Below are positions 18,650-27,770 of a stretch of 64,000 nucleotides of DNA, in pieces. Both the position numbers and the translations under genes were made by a program. The stretch comes from Qipengyuania marisflavi (lineage in GTDB: Bacteria > Pseudomonadota > Alphaproteobacteria > Sphingomonadales > Sphingomonadaceae), in the NCBI RefSeq assembly GCF_005884405.1, contig NZ_VCAO01000006.1:22325-86324 (forward strand). Reading direction: 5' to 3'. Below the pieces are notes generated by a model that saw only the letters and a program-made list of their open reading frames with translations, had not been told where the DNA came from and did no database searches. Each line of letters begins with the position of its first letter. Position 1 is the stretch's first letter.

Positions 18650-18862
18650 TCATGTCTCCGGAAGGGAAAAAAGGGTGTCGAAGGTTGTCTCCAGCGCGCG
18701 GGCGATTTTTAAGGCCAACACCGCCGACGGAACGAATATGCCGTTTTCGACCGAGTTAATGGTTTTTCGCGTCACACCGGTCTGCTCCGCAAGCTGAGCC
18801 TGGGTAATGCCTTTTTCAGCGCGACGAACCTTCATCGTGTTGTGCAGCCGCTCATTCGTCAT
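18650..18862 (-). CDS. Xre-family HTH regulator, small
   Basis: A 70-residue, single-domain Cro/C1-type helix-turn-helix: MKVRRAEKGITQAQLAEQTGVTRKTINSVENG. The small size and the Y/F-x-P-S-ALALKIA ending match the stand-alone regulators usually paired with a membrane protein. The start overlaps the upstream membrane gene, so the two are coupled. It probably represses its own operon at the palindrome 19296-19338. Confidence 0.85.
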   Translation of the reverse strand: MTNERLHNTMKVRRAEKGITQAQLAEQTGVTRKTINSVENGIFVPSAVLALKIARALETTFDTLFSLPET

Positions 18863-19274
18863 CGGGTACCGCTCGTTCCATCAGTGCGAACCCGATTATC
18901 GGGAGCGACAATCCTACGATTAGCATTGCGCGCAGAAGGTCATGGGCAGGCACGGTTGTGTTGCTTGCGACGAACAGGGCGATCAAGTTGGCACCGATCA
19001 TGAGGCAATAGCCCCAAGTGAATGCCCTACGGCGATTCTGACGCGTAAGTTCGTCCTCGGTCGACATTCTCGGTCGTGCAAAAATTGGCGTTAGCAAGGC
19101 TACGACGGCGAGTGTCAGGAGCGTGAGGGCCATGGGGCCGATCATCGAAAACGCGCTTCCGGATAATTTTTCCTGCACGTGATGAAATTCGGTCAGCTGC
19201 CACGCAGCAAAGGCAATACCGAGGAGAAGAAGGAATCCGGCGCGGCCTCTGGAAATTTGATTGATCGTTGACAC
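18852..19274 (-). CDS. Small integral membrane protein paired with Xre regulator
   Basis: 140 residues with about four predicted membrane helices (LLLLGIAFAAWQL, IGPMALTLLTLAVVALL, YCLMIGANLIALFVA, LRAMLIVGLSLPIIGFAL). GTG start with GGGAG about 8 nt upstream. First gene of a two-gene operon with a Xre-type regulator, an arrangement common in bacteria. The function of these membrane partners is not known. Confidence 0.7.
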   Translation of the reverse strand: MSTINQISRGRAGFLLLLGIAFAAWQLTEFHHVQEKLSGSAFSMIGPMALTLLTLAVVALLTPIFARPRMSTEDELTRQNRRRAFTWGYCLMIGANLIALFVASNTTVPAHDLLRAMLIVGLSLPIIGFALMERAVPDDE

Positions 19275-19289
19275 TAACGTTCTCCCATT

Positions 19290-19340
19290 GTGTGGAATGA
19301 GTAGTGTGCGTTACAACAGGAGAAGTCAACTACTCATTTG
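19290..19340 (-). promoter_or_regulatory. Promoter with 10-bp inverted repeat operator
   Basis: AATGAGTAGT (19296-19305) and ACTACTCATT (19329-19338) are perfect inverted copies. Read on the minus strand, one half-site adjoins a -35-like TTGACT and the other covers the -10 position about 17 bp downstream, ahead of the GTG at 19274. This fits repression by the small Xre protein encoded in the same operon. Confidence 0.55.
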
Positions 19341-19658
19341 ATTGGCGAAGATCGGGTCCGCTTCCCACCCCAATTCCAGAAATCCGGGGGCGAACGGGAA
19401 ACCTTTTTCCTACAGTCGTGCGCATCGATAGGGTCTGATTGGTTCCTTCATACCGTCGATCAAACAGGCACGTTCAGCGGTTGCCGAATAAACGCGGCAA
19501 TCCCGCGCAAATTTCGAGTGCACTTTGCGCGACTGCCTAAGGTTACACCAAACCGCGCGAACAGGAGCATAACTTGCTGAACAAAATCGAAAATTAAGCC
19601 CGACAAAGTTTTTTAAAAGGCCCCGGTGTGTGTAACACCCCGCCGCCGAAATGGCTGG
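19341..19658. other. Intergenic region without a recognised gene
   Basis: About 320 bp between the membrane/Xre operon promoter and the converging SDR gene end. Short frames only; no terminator with a T-run or RNA structure stands out. Confidence 0.5.
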
Positions 19659-20456
19659 TCAGAGCGCCTCGGCAAAATGGCTGGGCAGATGCGCGTTGAC
19701 GATGCCGCCGTCCACGGTCAGCGTTTCGCCCACGGTGTAATCGCCCGCCCGGCTGGCGAGATAGACCGCGCTGCCGCCCATATCGAGCTTGTCGCCGACG
19801 CGTTTGTTGGGGATGCCCTTGGCGGATTGTTCCTCGTGGTCGCGGGCCACCTTGTTCATGCTCGACGGGAAGGCACCCGGCGCAATCGCGGTGACATAGA
19901 CATTGTCCTGCACCAGCCGCGCCGCCATCCGGCGGGTGAGGTGGATCAGCGAGGCTTTGGAGGCCTGATAGGAATAGGTCTCCCACGGATTGATGCGCAG
20001 CCCGTCGATCGAACAGATGTTGATGACCTTGGCCGGGCGATCCTTGTTGGCCGCCGCGGTCAGCAGTGGGTGCAATTGCTGGGTCAGGAAAAACGGCGTC
20101 TTGACGTTGAGGTCCATCACCTTGTCCCAGCCAATCTCGGGAAAATCGAGATATTCGGCGCCCCATGCGGCCCCGGCATTGTTAACCAGAATGTCCAGCT
20201 TGCTCTCGCGCCCGGAAATCTCTGCGACCAGTGCGGCGATCCCGTCCATGGTCGAGATATCGCCCTGAATGCCAATCACCCGGTCACCCAGTTCGGCGCA
20301 AGTGTCTTCGATCTCGTTGATCTTGCGGGCGCTAATGTAAACCCGGTCGATGCCCGCCGCGAGGAAGCCCTCGACGATCATCTTGCCGATCCCGCGGCTC
20401 CCGCCAGTAACCAGTGCGGTGCGCCCCTTGAGGCTGAAAAGGTCTTCGAGGGTCAT
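19659..20456 (-). CDS. Short-chain dehydrogenase/reductase (SDR)
   Basis: 265 residues, classical SDR: TGGSRGIG cofactor loop near 18-25, NNAGAAWG, the catalytic Ser in NICSIDG and YQASK (Tyr/Lys). Last gene of a minus-strand operon downstream of two acyl-CoA dehydrogenases, so it probably oxidises or reduces a 3-hydroxyacyl or similar intermediate. Substrate unknown. A gap of 48 bp separates it from the upstream gene. Confidence 0.8.
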   Translation of the reverse strand: MTLEDLFSLKGRTALVTGGSRGIGKMIVEGFLAAGIDRVYISARKINEIEDTCAELGDRVIGIQGDISTMDGIAALVAEISGRESKLDILVNNAGAAWGAEYLDFPEIGWDKVMDLNVKTPFFLTQQLHPLLTAAANKDRPAKVINICSIDGLRINPWETYSYQASKASLIHLTRRMAARLVQDNVYVTAIAPGAFPSSMNKVARDHEEQSAKGIPNKRVGDKLDMGGSAVYLASRAGDYTVGETLTVDGGIVNAHLPSHFAEAL

Positions 20457-20504
20457 AATTATTCTCCTGTCGTCATCGCGGCGGAGGCCGGGTGACGGTA
20501 GTGT

Positions 20505-21644
20505 TTAATAGCCCGACAACTCTGCCACGCGGCCGGCGTGGTAATATTGGTCGCCAAGGAATTCCTGCAGCGCCCGGTCGCGTTTCATAAACAGGCCGAT
20601 ATCGTATTCATCAGTCATGCCGATACCGCCATGCATCTGCACACCTTCGCGGACCGCCAGACCGGCGGCCTGCGCCACCTTGGCCTTGGCGACCGAGGCC
20701 ATCAGATCGGCCTTTTCGCTGCCCGCGTCCAGCAGCTGCGCCGCCTTGATCGTGGCGGCCCGGGCAATTTCGACTTCGGAATACAGATGTGCGGCGCGGT
20801 GTTGCAGCGCCTGAAACTCGCCGATCAATTTGCCGAACTGCTTGCGCTGCTTGAGGTAATCGACGGTCATGTCCATCGCCCCGCTGGCCACGCCAACCCC
20901 TTCGGCAGCCGCGCCGATGCGCCCGGCCATCAGCATCTGGTTCAGCACCGCGCGGCCACCATCGACCTCACCGATGACCGCATCGCCGTCCAGCTCGACA
21001 TCGGCGAATTTGGTGTGCGTCGCCATCGAGCTGTCGACCAGCCGCACCGCCTCATGGGTCATGTTGGCGGCATCCCTGGGGACTGCGAACAGGGTGATCC
21101 CGCCCTCATCATTGTCATCTCCCGACGTGCGCGCGGCGACCACCAGCATATCGGCGCTGGCGCCCTGGAGCACAAAGTCCTTCTGTCCCGACAGGCGGAA
21201 CCCGTTGCCCGATTTCTGGGCGCGGGTCTTGATCCGTTCGGGGCGGTGCTTGCCGCCCTCGTCGATTGCCACGGCAAACACGCTGTCACCGGCGATCAGG
21301 CCGGGAAGCCAGCGGCCCCTGGCATCATCGCTGCCATGCGCCAGCGCGGTGGCGGCGAGCACGGAGGAGGTGAGGAAGGGCGAGGGTGTCAGATTGCGAC
21401 CGATTTCCTCCAGCACGATGCCGGCTTCGACATGGCCCATGCCCAGTCCGCCATCATTCTCGGCTACCAGCATCCCGGTGAAACCCATTTCGGCAAACTG
21501 CTTCCACAATCCGTGGCCGAAACCGTCCTTGCAATCACGGTCACGCCAATGGCGCAGCTGTTTGGTGATCGCACCTTCGTCAGCCATGAACTGGCGGGCG
21601 CTGTCGGCGAGCATCGCCTGGTCGTCGTCATGATAGAGCGGCAT
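20505..21644 (-). CDS. Acyl-CoA dehydrogenase, 379 aa
   Basis: FAD-dependent acyl-CoA dehydrogenase: N-terminal helical domain, middle beta domain and the C-terminal helical domain with QFGKLIGEFQALQHRAAHLY and MHGGIGMTDEYDIGLFMKRDRAL. Three bases separate it from the next acyl-CoA dehydrogenase upstream. Adjacent ACAD pairs of about 380-390 residues often form alpha2beta2 heterotetramers (as in actinobacterial steroid-chain enzymes), so a two-subunit enzyme is plausible here. Confidence 0.82.
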   Translation of the reverse strand: MPLYHDDDQAMLADSARQFMADEGAITKQLRHWRDRDCKDGFGHGLWKQFAEMGFTGMLVAENDGGLGMGHVEAGIVLEEIGRNLTPSPFLTSSVLAATALAHGSDDARGRWLPGLIAGDSVFAVAIDEGGKHRPERIKTRAQKSGNGFRLSGQKDFVLQGASADMLVVAARTSGDDNDEGGITLFAVPRDAANMTHEAVRLVDSSMATHTKFADVELDGDAVIGEVDGGRAVLNQMLMAGRIGAAAEGVGVASGAMDMTVDYLKQRKQFGKLIGEFQALQHRAAHLYSEVEIARAATIKAAQLLDAGSEKADLMASVAKAKVAQAAGLAVREGVQMHGGIGMTDEYDIGLFMKRDRALQEFLGDQYYHAGRVAELSGY

Positions 21645-21647
21645 GGA

Positions 21648-22811
21648 TCAGGCTCCCGGCAGATCGAGGATACGTTTGGCGATGACGTTGAGCATGACCT
21701 CGGACGTGCCGCCTTCGATGGAATTGGCCTTGGTCCTCAGCCAGCCGCGTGCCGCCTTGCCGCCGCCCGTTTCGGCGCTGTCCCATTCCAGCGCCCGGCT
21801 GCCGCCCGCCGCCATCATCAGCTCGTGACGGCGCTTGTTCAGCTCGGTCCCGGCGTATTTCATCATGTTCGGCTGGGCGGGATGGCCCTTGCCGACATTG
21901 ACCTCGTCGAGGAATTTCTCGCCCATTGCGGAATAAGCCAGCGCATCGACATCGAACTGCGCCAATTGCGCGCGCAGCACCGGGTCGATCTCGCCCACCA
22001 TTCGCTTGATCACCGCGCCAATCCCGGCAGTGCGATCACCGCCGCCCGCGCCGGAAATCATCTCGCGTTCGTGGCCGAGCAGATATTTTGCCACGTCCCA
22101 CCCGCGATTGATCTCACCGACATGCTGTTCTTTGGGGACCTTCACATCGTCGAAGAAGGTTTCGCAGAACGGGCTGTTGCCACTGATCAGCAGGATCGGC
22201 TTGGTGCTGACGCCAGCCGTTTCCATGTCGAACAGCATGAAGGTGATGCCCTGATATTTGTTGCTCTTGTCGGTGCGGACAAGGCAGAAAATCCAGTCGG
22301 CTTCATCGGCGTAAGAGGTCCAGATTTTCTGGCCATTGACCACCCAATGGTCGCCCTCGTCAGCGCCAAAGGTCTGCATCGACACCAGATCGGAGCCGCT
22401 GCCGGGTTCGGAATAGCCCTGACACCAGCGGATTTCACCGCGGGCGATCTGGGTCAGATAATGCTTCTTCTGCTCCTCGGTACCGAATTTGAGCAGAGCG
22501 GGGCCGAGCATCCAGATGCCAAAGCTGGACAATGGCAGACGCGCGCCGATGCTGGACATTTCCTGGCGCAAGATCTTGGCCTGGGCAGCGGACAGGCCCG
22601 CGCCGCCGTAATCCCTGGGCCAATCGGGAACGGTGTAACCCTTGTCGCGGCAGGCCAGGAACCACTGCTTTTGCGCGTCGCTGTTGAAAACGGCCCGGCG
22701 TCCGCCCCAGAAGACATCCTCTTCCCCGCGTACCGGTTTGCGCATTTCTTCGGGGCAGTTGGCTGCCAGCCAGTCACGCACCTCGGTGCGGAATGCTTCC
22801 AGATCGGACAT
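21648..22811 (-). CDS. Acyl-CoA dehydrogenase, 387 aa
   Basis: Acyl-CoA dehydrogenase family member and first gene of the operon. GGAGLSAAQAKILRQEM, WCQGYSEPGSGSDL and IEGGTSEVMLNVIAKRILDLP are recognisable. Such pairs act on bulky or branched acyl-CoAs. The start ATG at 22811 is preceded by a purine-rich GAGAGGAG. The 172-bp region upstream to the divergent SDR gene must hold both promoters. Confidence 0.82.
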   Translation of the reverse strand: MSDLEAFRTEVRDWLAANCPEEMRKPVRGEEDVFWGGRRAVFNSDAQKQWFLACRDKGYTVPDWPRDYGGAGLSAAQAKILRQEMSSIGARLPLSSFGIWMLGPALLKFGTEEQKKHYLTQIARGEIRWCQGYSEPGSGSDLVSMQTFGADEGDHWVVNGQKIWTSYADEADWIFCLVRTDKSNKYQGITFMLFDMETAGVSTKPILLISGNSPFCETFFDDVKVPKEQHVGEINRGWDVAKYLLGHEREMISGAGGGDRTAGIGAVIKRMVGEIDPVLRAQLAQFDVDALAYSAMGEKFLDEVNVGKGHPAQPNMMKYAGTELNKRRHELMMAAGGSRALEWDSAETGGGKAARGWLRTKANSIEGGTSEVMLNVIAKRILDLPGA

Positions 22812-22983
22812 TGTCCAGGCTCCTCTCGATAAGCTCCCAATTGACGCTTACGTTAGGGTGATTCGCGCCGCCCAAGCAAGCGCGTTGATGCCGCATCGCG
22901 ATGCCGTAGCGTCACCCTGTTTCCGTTGACGCGAAGGGCAGCTCGCCTAAGCTGAAAGCCGCAGAAATTGGGAGATTGGACGC

Positions 22984-23844
22984 GTGCGATTCTCGGGAAA
23001 GACGGTGGTTGTGACCGGCGGTGCATCCGGTATCGGGGCAGCGATTGTCCGCCTTTTCGCCTGTGAACAGGCGGTGGTTTACGCCGCCGATATCGATGCC
23101 GATGGCGGCGCGGCGATGGCTGCCGAGACGGCTGATGAAACTGGCGGCGATGTCCGTTTCCAGCTGTGCGATGTGACCGACCCCGATGCGATCCGCCAGC
23201 TGATGGACCGCGCGGCGCAGGAAACCGGCGGGATCGATACGGTTGTAAACAATGCTGGCGCTGGCGGCGCGCGCGCCTCCATCGCAGAGATCGAACCGGA
23301 GGAGTGGGACCGCACGATGGACCTGCTGCTGCGCTCGGTCGCATTCGGGATCCGCTATGCCGTGCCGCATATGAAGGACCGCAGCGGCGCCAGCGTGGTC
23401 AACATCAGCAGCGTGGCGGCCATCGGCCCCGGCTATTCGCCCACCGCCTATGCGGTGGCCAAGGCGGGGGTGCTCAACCTGACCCGCTGCGCCGCGACCG
23501 ATCTGGCGCAATTCGCCATCCGTGTGAATGCGGTGCAGCCGGGTTTCATCAACACCAATATCTTTACCGCCCCGCTCGAAATGGATGCCGCGACCGAGGT
23601 GCAGGCCAAGGCGGCCATCGCGCATGTTTCTTCCGGCGCGCAGCCGGTGGCGCGTGGCGGCCAGCCCAGTGACATCGCCGATGCAGTGGCTTTCCTTGCC
23701 AGCGATGCCGCAGCGTTCATGACCGGCGCTTCGCTGGTGGTCGACGGCGGGCTGACCTTGGGGCCGCGGCAAAGCTGGGATCCGGCCCAGCCGGGCATCA
23801 CTGCCACGCTGGAAGCGATGGTCAAGGCGCAGCAACCCGCCTGA
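22984..23844 (+). CDS. Short-chain dehydrogenase/reductase (SDR)
   Basis: 286 residues, GTG start with GGGAG about 10 nt upstream. Classical SDR: VTGGASGIG, NNAGAGG, NISSVAAIG and YAVAK, with a C-terminal VDGGLTLGP. First gene of the plus-strand operon that continues with a transporter, an acyl-CoA dehydrogenase, an alcohol dehydrogenase and a kinase. Its stop overlaps the transporter start by one base (TGATG). The likely job is interconversion of a hydroxy and a keto group in the same degradation route. Confidence 0.8.
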   Translation: MRFSGKTVVVTGGASGIGAAIVRLFACEQAVVYAADIDADGGAAMAAETADETGGDVRFQLCDVTDPDAIRQLMDRAAQETGGIDTVVNNAGAGGARASIAEIEPEEWDRTMDLLLRSVAFGIRYAVPHMKDRSGASVVNISSVAAIGPGYSPTAYAVAKAGVLNLTRCAATDLAQFAIRVNAVQPGFINTNIFTAPLEMDAATEVQAKAAIAHVSSGAQPVARGGQPSDIADAVAFLASDAAAFMTGASLVVDGGLTLGPRQSWDPAQPGITATLEAMVKAQQPA

Positions 23845-25280
23845 TGGCGTTTGTGACCGGCCCCCTGCCCCAGCGGCTCAAGCTGATCCACGGGTTTGGC
23901 GCGGTGGCGTTCGGGATCAAGGACAGCGGCTTCAGTTTCTTCCTGCTGATCTTCTACAATCAGGTGTTGGGCATGGATGCCGCCCTGGTCAGCCTGGCGT
24001 TGGCGCTGGCGCTGCTGGTTGATGCCGTGATCGACCCGCTGCTGGGGAATCTGTCCGACCGCACGTACACCCGCTGGGGCAGACGGTTGCCGTGGCTCTA
24101 TACCGCGCCGATCCCGCTGGCGGTTGCCTGGATCATCCTGTGGAGCCCGCCCGGCGGCAGCGAGCCCAGTTTCTGGGGCCTGCTGGGGATCGCAGTAACC
24201 GTGCGGATGCTGCTGTCGGCCTGCGAAGTGCCATCGGTCAGCCTGCTGCCCGAAATCACATCCGATTATGTCGAGCGCACCACGCTGTTCCGCTATCGCT
24301 ATCTGTTCGGATGGCTGGGCGGCATTCTGGTGATGGTGCTGGCCTATACTGTCTTCATGGCCGGGCCAGAGGGGATGCTGGAGGCAGAAGGATACCAGCG
24401 GTTCGGCATTTTCGGCGGCATATTGATGGCGATTTCGGTGATCGGGTCGGCGCTGGGCCAGCACCGGCTGGTGGCGCATCGCCCCGCAGTCAAGCCGCCG
24501 CCCTTCAGTATCAGAACCGCGTTTTCGGAAATCCGCGAGGCTTTTAGCGAAAAGGCATTCCTGATCTTCGCCGCCGGGGGTCTGGCTGCTTATATCAGTC
24601 AGGGCATGACCTTCTCGCTGTCGAATTATCTCAATCTGTTCGTCTGGCAATTCGACCGTGCGGCGTTGATTGCCTATCCGGTGATCCTGTTCGTCTCGGT
24701 CGTGATCATGTTCTTCATTGTCGGGCCGATGCACCGCAGCTGGGGCAAGCCGAAAAGTGCCGCGATGTCGGCTGTCGGATCGCTGATCCTGATGCTGATG
24801 CCCTACAGTTTATTGCTGGCAGGCTTCTGGCCGCCGGTCGGCACTTTGGCGTCGACTGCGCTGCTGTACGCCTTCATCCTGTGCGCCAACACGCTGGGCG
24901 TGGTGGTGATGATTTCTGCCAGCTCGATGATTGCCGAGATCGTCGAGGCGTTTGAAGAGCGCACCGGACGCCGCGCCGAAGGCAGCTTTTATTCGGGGCA
25001 TTGGTTCGTCCAGAAATGCGCCACCGGGGTTGGCATCCTGCTCAGCGGCCAGATTATCGCGCTCTCGCATTTTTCAACCGATGCCGTACCGGGCAGCGTG
25101 CCTTCTGGCGCGCTATCATCGATGATCCTGATGTATTGCGGGATCAGCATCGGGCTGGCGCTGTTCGCCGCATATTGGCTAAGCCGTTTTCCGATTGACC
25201 AGGCCCAGCATGAGGCACGGCTGGCCACGCTTGACCAGATCGCGCGCGCCGATCCCGACGCGAGCATTACGGCGCCATGA
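23844..25280 (+). CDS. GPH-family (MFS_2) cation symporter
   Basis: 478 residues, about 12 hydrophobic segments. Family features are visible: LVDAVIDPLLGNLSDR near 60, RRLPWLYTAP near 80, and the C-terminal YSGHWFVQKCATG segment. These resemble the glycoside-pentoside-hexuronide:cation symporters. In this operon it probably imports the acid, alcohol or glycoside being degraded. It overlaps the SDR stop by 1 bp. Confidence 0.78.
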   Translation: MAFVTGPLPQRLKLIHGFGAVAFGIKDSGFSFFLLIFYNQVLGMDAALVSLALALALLVDAVIDPLLGNLSDRTYTRWGRRLPWLYTAPIPLAVAWIILWSPPGGSEPSFWGLLGIAVTVRMLLSACEVPSVSLLPEITSDYVERTTLFRYRYLFGWLGGILVMVLAYTVFMAGPEGMLEAEGYQRFGIFGGILMAISVIGSALGQHRLVAHRPAVKPPPFSIRTAFSEIREAFSEKAFLIFAAGGLAAYISQGMTFSLSNYLNLFVWQFDRAALIAYPVILFVSVVIMFFIVGPMHRSWGKPKSAAMSAVGSLILMLMPYSLLLAGFWPPVGTLASTALLYAFILCANTLGVVVMISASSMIAEIVEAFEERTGRRAEGSFYSGHWFVQKCATGVGILLSGQIIALSHFSTDAVPGSVPSGALSSMILMYCGISIGLALFAAYWLSRFPIDQAQHEARLATLDQIARADPDASITAP

Positions 25281-25372
25281 CATCAAAACCGCCAATGGAC
25301 AGTGCCGCTTCCCGCGGGCTATGTAAGTTTCACAGCGCAACGCATTTGAATTGAGAGAGAGGACGAAGCCAG

Positions 25373-26668
25373 ATGGATTTTCAACCGACCGAGAGGCAGC
25401 AATATTGGCGCGACCGGGTCCGCAATTTCGTCCAAGACCATGTCCGTCCGGCGGTATCGACCTATCACGCGCAGGATGCCGAGGGGGATCGCTGGAAAGT
25501 CATCCAGGTGGTCGAGGATCTGAAGGCCAAGGCCAAGGATCAGGGCATCTGGAACCTGTTCATGCCGCCGCGCAATGACGGGCACCACCACGTCGAGGAA
25601 AGCTTCGAGTTTGAAGGGCCCGGCCTGACCAATCTGGAATATGCGCTGTGCGCTGAAGAGATGGGCCGCATCGGCTTCGCCAGCGAAACCTTTAACTGCT
25701 CAGCCCCCGACACCGGCAATATGGAGGTGCTGCACCGTTACGGTACGCGCGATCAGAAGGACCGCTGGCTGGCCCCGTTGATGCAGGGCGAAATCCGCTC
25801 TGCCTTCCTGATGACCGAACCGCAGGTCGCCAGCTCCGACGCGACCAATATCGAATGCCGGATTGACCGTGATGGTGATGACTATGTGATCAATGGCCGC
25901 AAATGGTGGTCATCGGGTGCGGGCGATCCGCGCTGCAAGATTGCCATCGTGATGGGCAAGACCGATTTCAGCGCCGGCCGCCATGCGCAGCAGTCGATGG
26001 TGCTGATGCCTCTGGACGCGCCGGGCGTGAACATCCTGCGCCACCTGCCCGTGTTCGGTTATGATGATGCGCCGCATGGCCATATGGAAATCGAGCTGAA
26101 GGATGTCCGCATCCCGGCAACCAATATGCTGCTGGGCGAAGGCCGCGGTTTCGAAATCGCGCAGGGCCGCCTCGGGCCGGGCCGTATCCATCACTGCATG
26201 CGCACCATCGGCGTGGCCGAAGAAGCGCTGGAGAAGATGTGCCGCCGACTGCAGGCGCGCGAAGCTTTCGGCAAACCGATTTACAAGCATTCGGTCTGGG
26301 AAGAACGCGTTGCACAGGCGCGGATCGACATCGACATGACCCGCCTGCTCTGCCTCAAGGCGGCGGATATGATGGACAAGGTTGGCAACAAGGCCGCCAA
26401 GCAGGAAATCGCGATGATCAAGGTGCAGGCGCCCAATATGGCGCTGCGCATTATCGACAATGCGATTCAGGCGCATGGCGGCGGCGGCGTGTCCGAAGAC
26501 TTCGGACTGGCCAAAGCCTATGCCCACCAGCGCACACTGCGGCTGGCCGATGGTCCCGACGAGGTTCACGCCCGTTCCATCGCCCGCATGGAGTTTGCCC
26601 GCCACACTCCCCTGCCCGGCGAGGCCGACGACACTCTGAGCAGCGGCGATATGGGCGCAACACGCTGA
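25373..26668 (+). CDS. Acyl-CoA dehydrogenase, ACAD10/11-LvaC-like
   Basis: 431 residues, longer than the usual 380. [57 protein letters not shown] and [33 protein letters not shown] fit the family found next to APH-type kinases. That pairing, fused in animal ACAD10/11 and split in the Pseudomonas levulinate pathway (LvaA/LvaC), handles 4-hydroxyacyl-CoAs. The kinase here is two genes downstream, supporting this reading. Confidence 0.82.
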   Translation: MDFQPTERQQYWRDRVRNFVQDHVRPAVSTYHAQDAEGDRWKVIQVVEDLKAKAKDQGIWNLFMPPRNDGHHHVEESFEFEGPGLTNLEYALCAEEMGRIGFASETFNCSAPDTGNMEVLHRYGTRDQKDRWLAPLMQGEIRSAFLMTEPQVASSDATNIECRIDRDGDDYVINGRKWWSSGAGDPRCKIAIVMGKTDFSAGRHAQQSMVLMPLDAPGVNILRHLPVFGYDDAPHGHMEIELKDVRIPATNMLLGEGRGFEIAQGRLGPGRIHHCMRTIGVAEEALEKMCRRLQAREAFGKPIYKHSVWEERVAQARIDIDMTRLLCLKAADMMDKVGNKAAKQEIAMIKVQAPNMALRIIDNAIQAHGGGGVSEDFGLAKAYAHQRTLRLADGPDEVHARSIARMEFARHTPLPGEADDTLSSGDMGATR

Positions 26669-26678
26669 GGAGCAGCTG

Positions 26679-27770
26679 ATGGCTAAAGCGGCGATACTCG
26701 AACAGCCCGGCAAGGGTCTGGTGATCGGTCATGTCGAGCTGGCCGATCCCGGCCCGCACGAAGTCCTGATCGACACCAAGGCCTGCGGGCTGTGCCATTC
26801 GGACCTGCACTTTATCGAAGGCACCTATCCCCACCCAGTCCCCGCCATTCCGGGGCACGAGGCGGCGGGTGTGGTGCGCGCGGTGGGCAGCGAAGTGCGT
26901 ATGGTAAAGCCCGGGGATCACGTCGTGACATGCCTTTCGGCCTTCTGCGGACAGTGCGAATTTTGCGTCACCGGGCGGATGGCTTTGTGTTTGGGCGGGG
27001 GCACTCGCCGATCAAGCGCTCAGTCGCCCCGGATCAAGCGCTTGATTGACAACTCTCCGGTCGCCCAGATGCTCAATCTGTCGGCCTTTTGCGAACAGAT
27101 GCTGATCCACGAAAACGCCTGCGTCGCAATCGACAAGGCGATGCCGCTGGACCGTGCGGCGGTGCTCGGCTGCGCAGTGACCACCGGTGCGGGTGCGATT
27201 TTCAACGCCTGCAAAGTGGTGCCGGGCGAAACCGTGGCAGTGATCGGCTGCGGCGGAGTGGGACTGGCGACAATCAACGCGGCCAAGATTGCGGGAGCGG
27301 GCAAGGTCATCGCCATCGACCCGATCAAGGAGAAGCGCGATCTCGCCGAAGTGCTCGGCGCGACCCATGTGGTGGATTCCGCCGCTGACGATGCGGCGGA
27401 TCAGGTGCTGAAACTGACCGGCGGCGGTGTGGATCACGCTATCGAAGCGGTCGGACGGGAAGCCAGCGCCGACATGGCGGTCAAGATCCTGCGCCGCGGC
27501 GGTACAGCGACAATTCTGGGCATGATGCCGCTGGACTGCAAGGTTGGGCTGGGCGCGCTGGACCTGCTGGGCGGCAAGAAGCTGCAAGGCGCAATCATGG
27601 GGATGAACCACTTCCCGGTCGATTTGCCTCGGCTGGTCGATTTCTACCTGCGCGGCCTGCTCGACCTCGACAGTATCGTGGCCGACCGCATCCAGCTGGA
27701 AGCGATCAACGAAGGGTTCGAAACGATGAAAAGTGGCCATGCCGCGCGCAGCGTGGTGGTGTTCAACTGA
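26679..27770 (+). CDS. Zinc-dependent alcohol dehydrogenase (MDR family)
   Basis: 363 residues. Catalytic zinc ligands sit in ACGLCHSD and PGHEAAG; the structural-zinc Cys cluster CGQCEFCVTGRMALC has four cysteines. The NAD-binding motif is IGCGGVGLATINAAKI. Related to the class of Zn-ADHs that oxidise primary or aromatic alcohols to aldehydes. It starts 10 bp after the acyl-CoA dehydrogenase and its stop overlaps the kinase start. Substrate unknown. Confidence 0.83.
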   Translation: MAKAAILEQPGKGLVIGHVELADPGPHEVLIDTKACGLCHSDLHFIEGTYPHPVPAIPGHEAAGVVRAVGSEVRMVKPGDHVVTCLSAFCGQCEFCVTGRMALCLGGGTRRSSAQSPRIKRLIDNSPVAQMLNLSAFCEQMLIHENACVAIDKAMPLDRAAVLGCAVTTGAGAIFNACKVVPGETVAVIGCGGVGLATINAAKIAGAGKVIAIDPIKEKRDLAEVLGATHVVDSAADDAADQVLKLTGGGVDHAIEAVGREASADMAVKILRRGGTATILGMMPLDCKVGLGALDLLGGKKLQGAIMGMNHFPVDLPRLVDFYLRGLLDLDSIVADRIQLEAINEGFETMKSGHAARSVVVFN

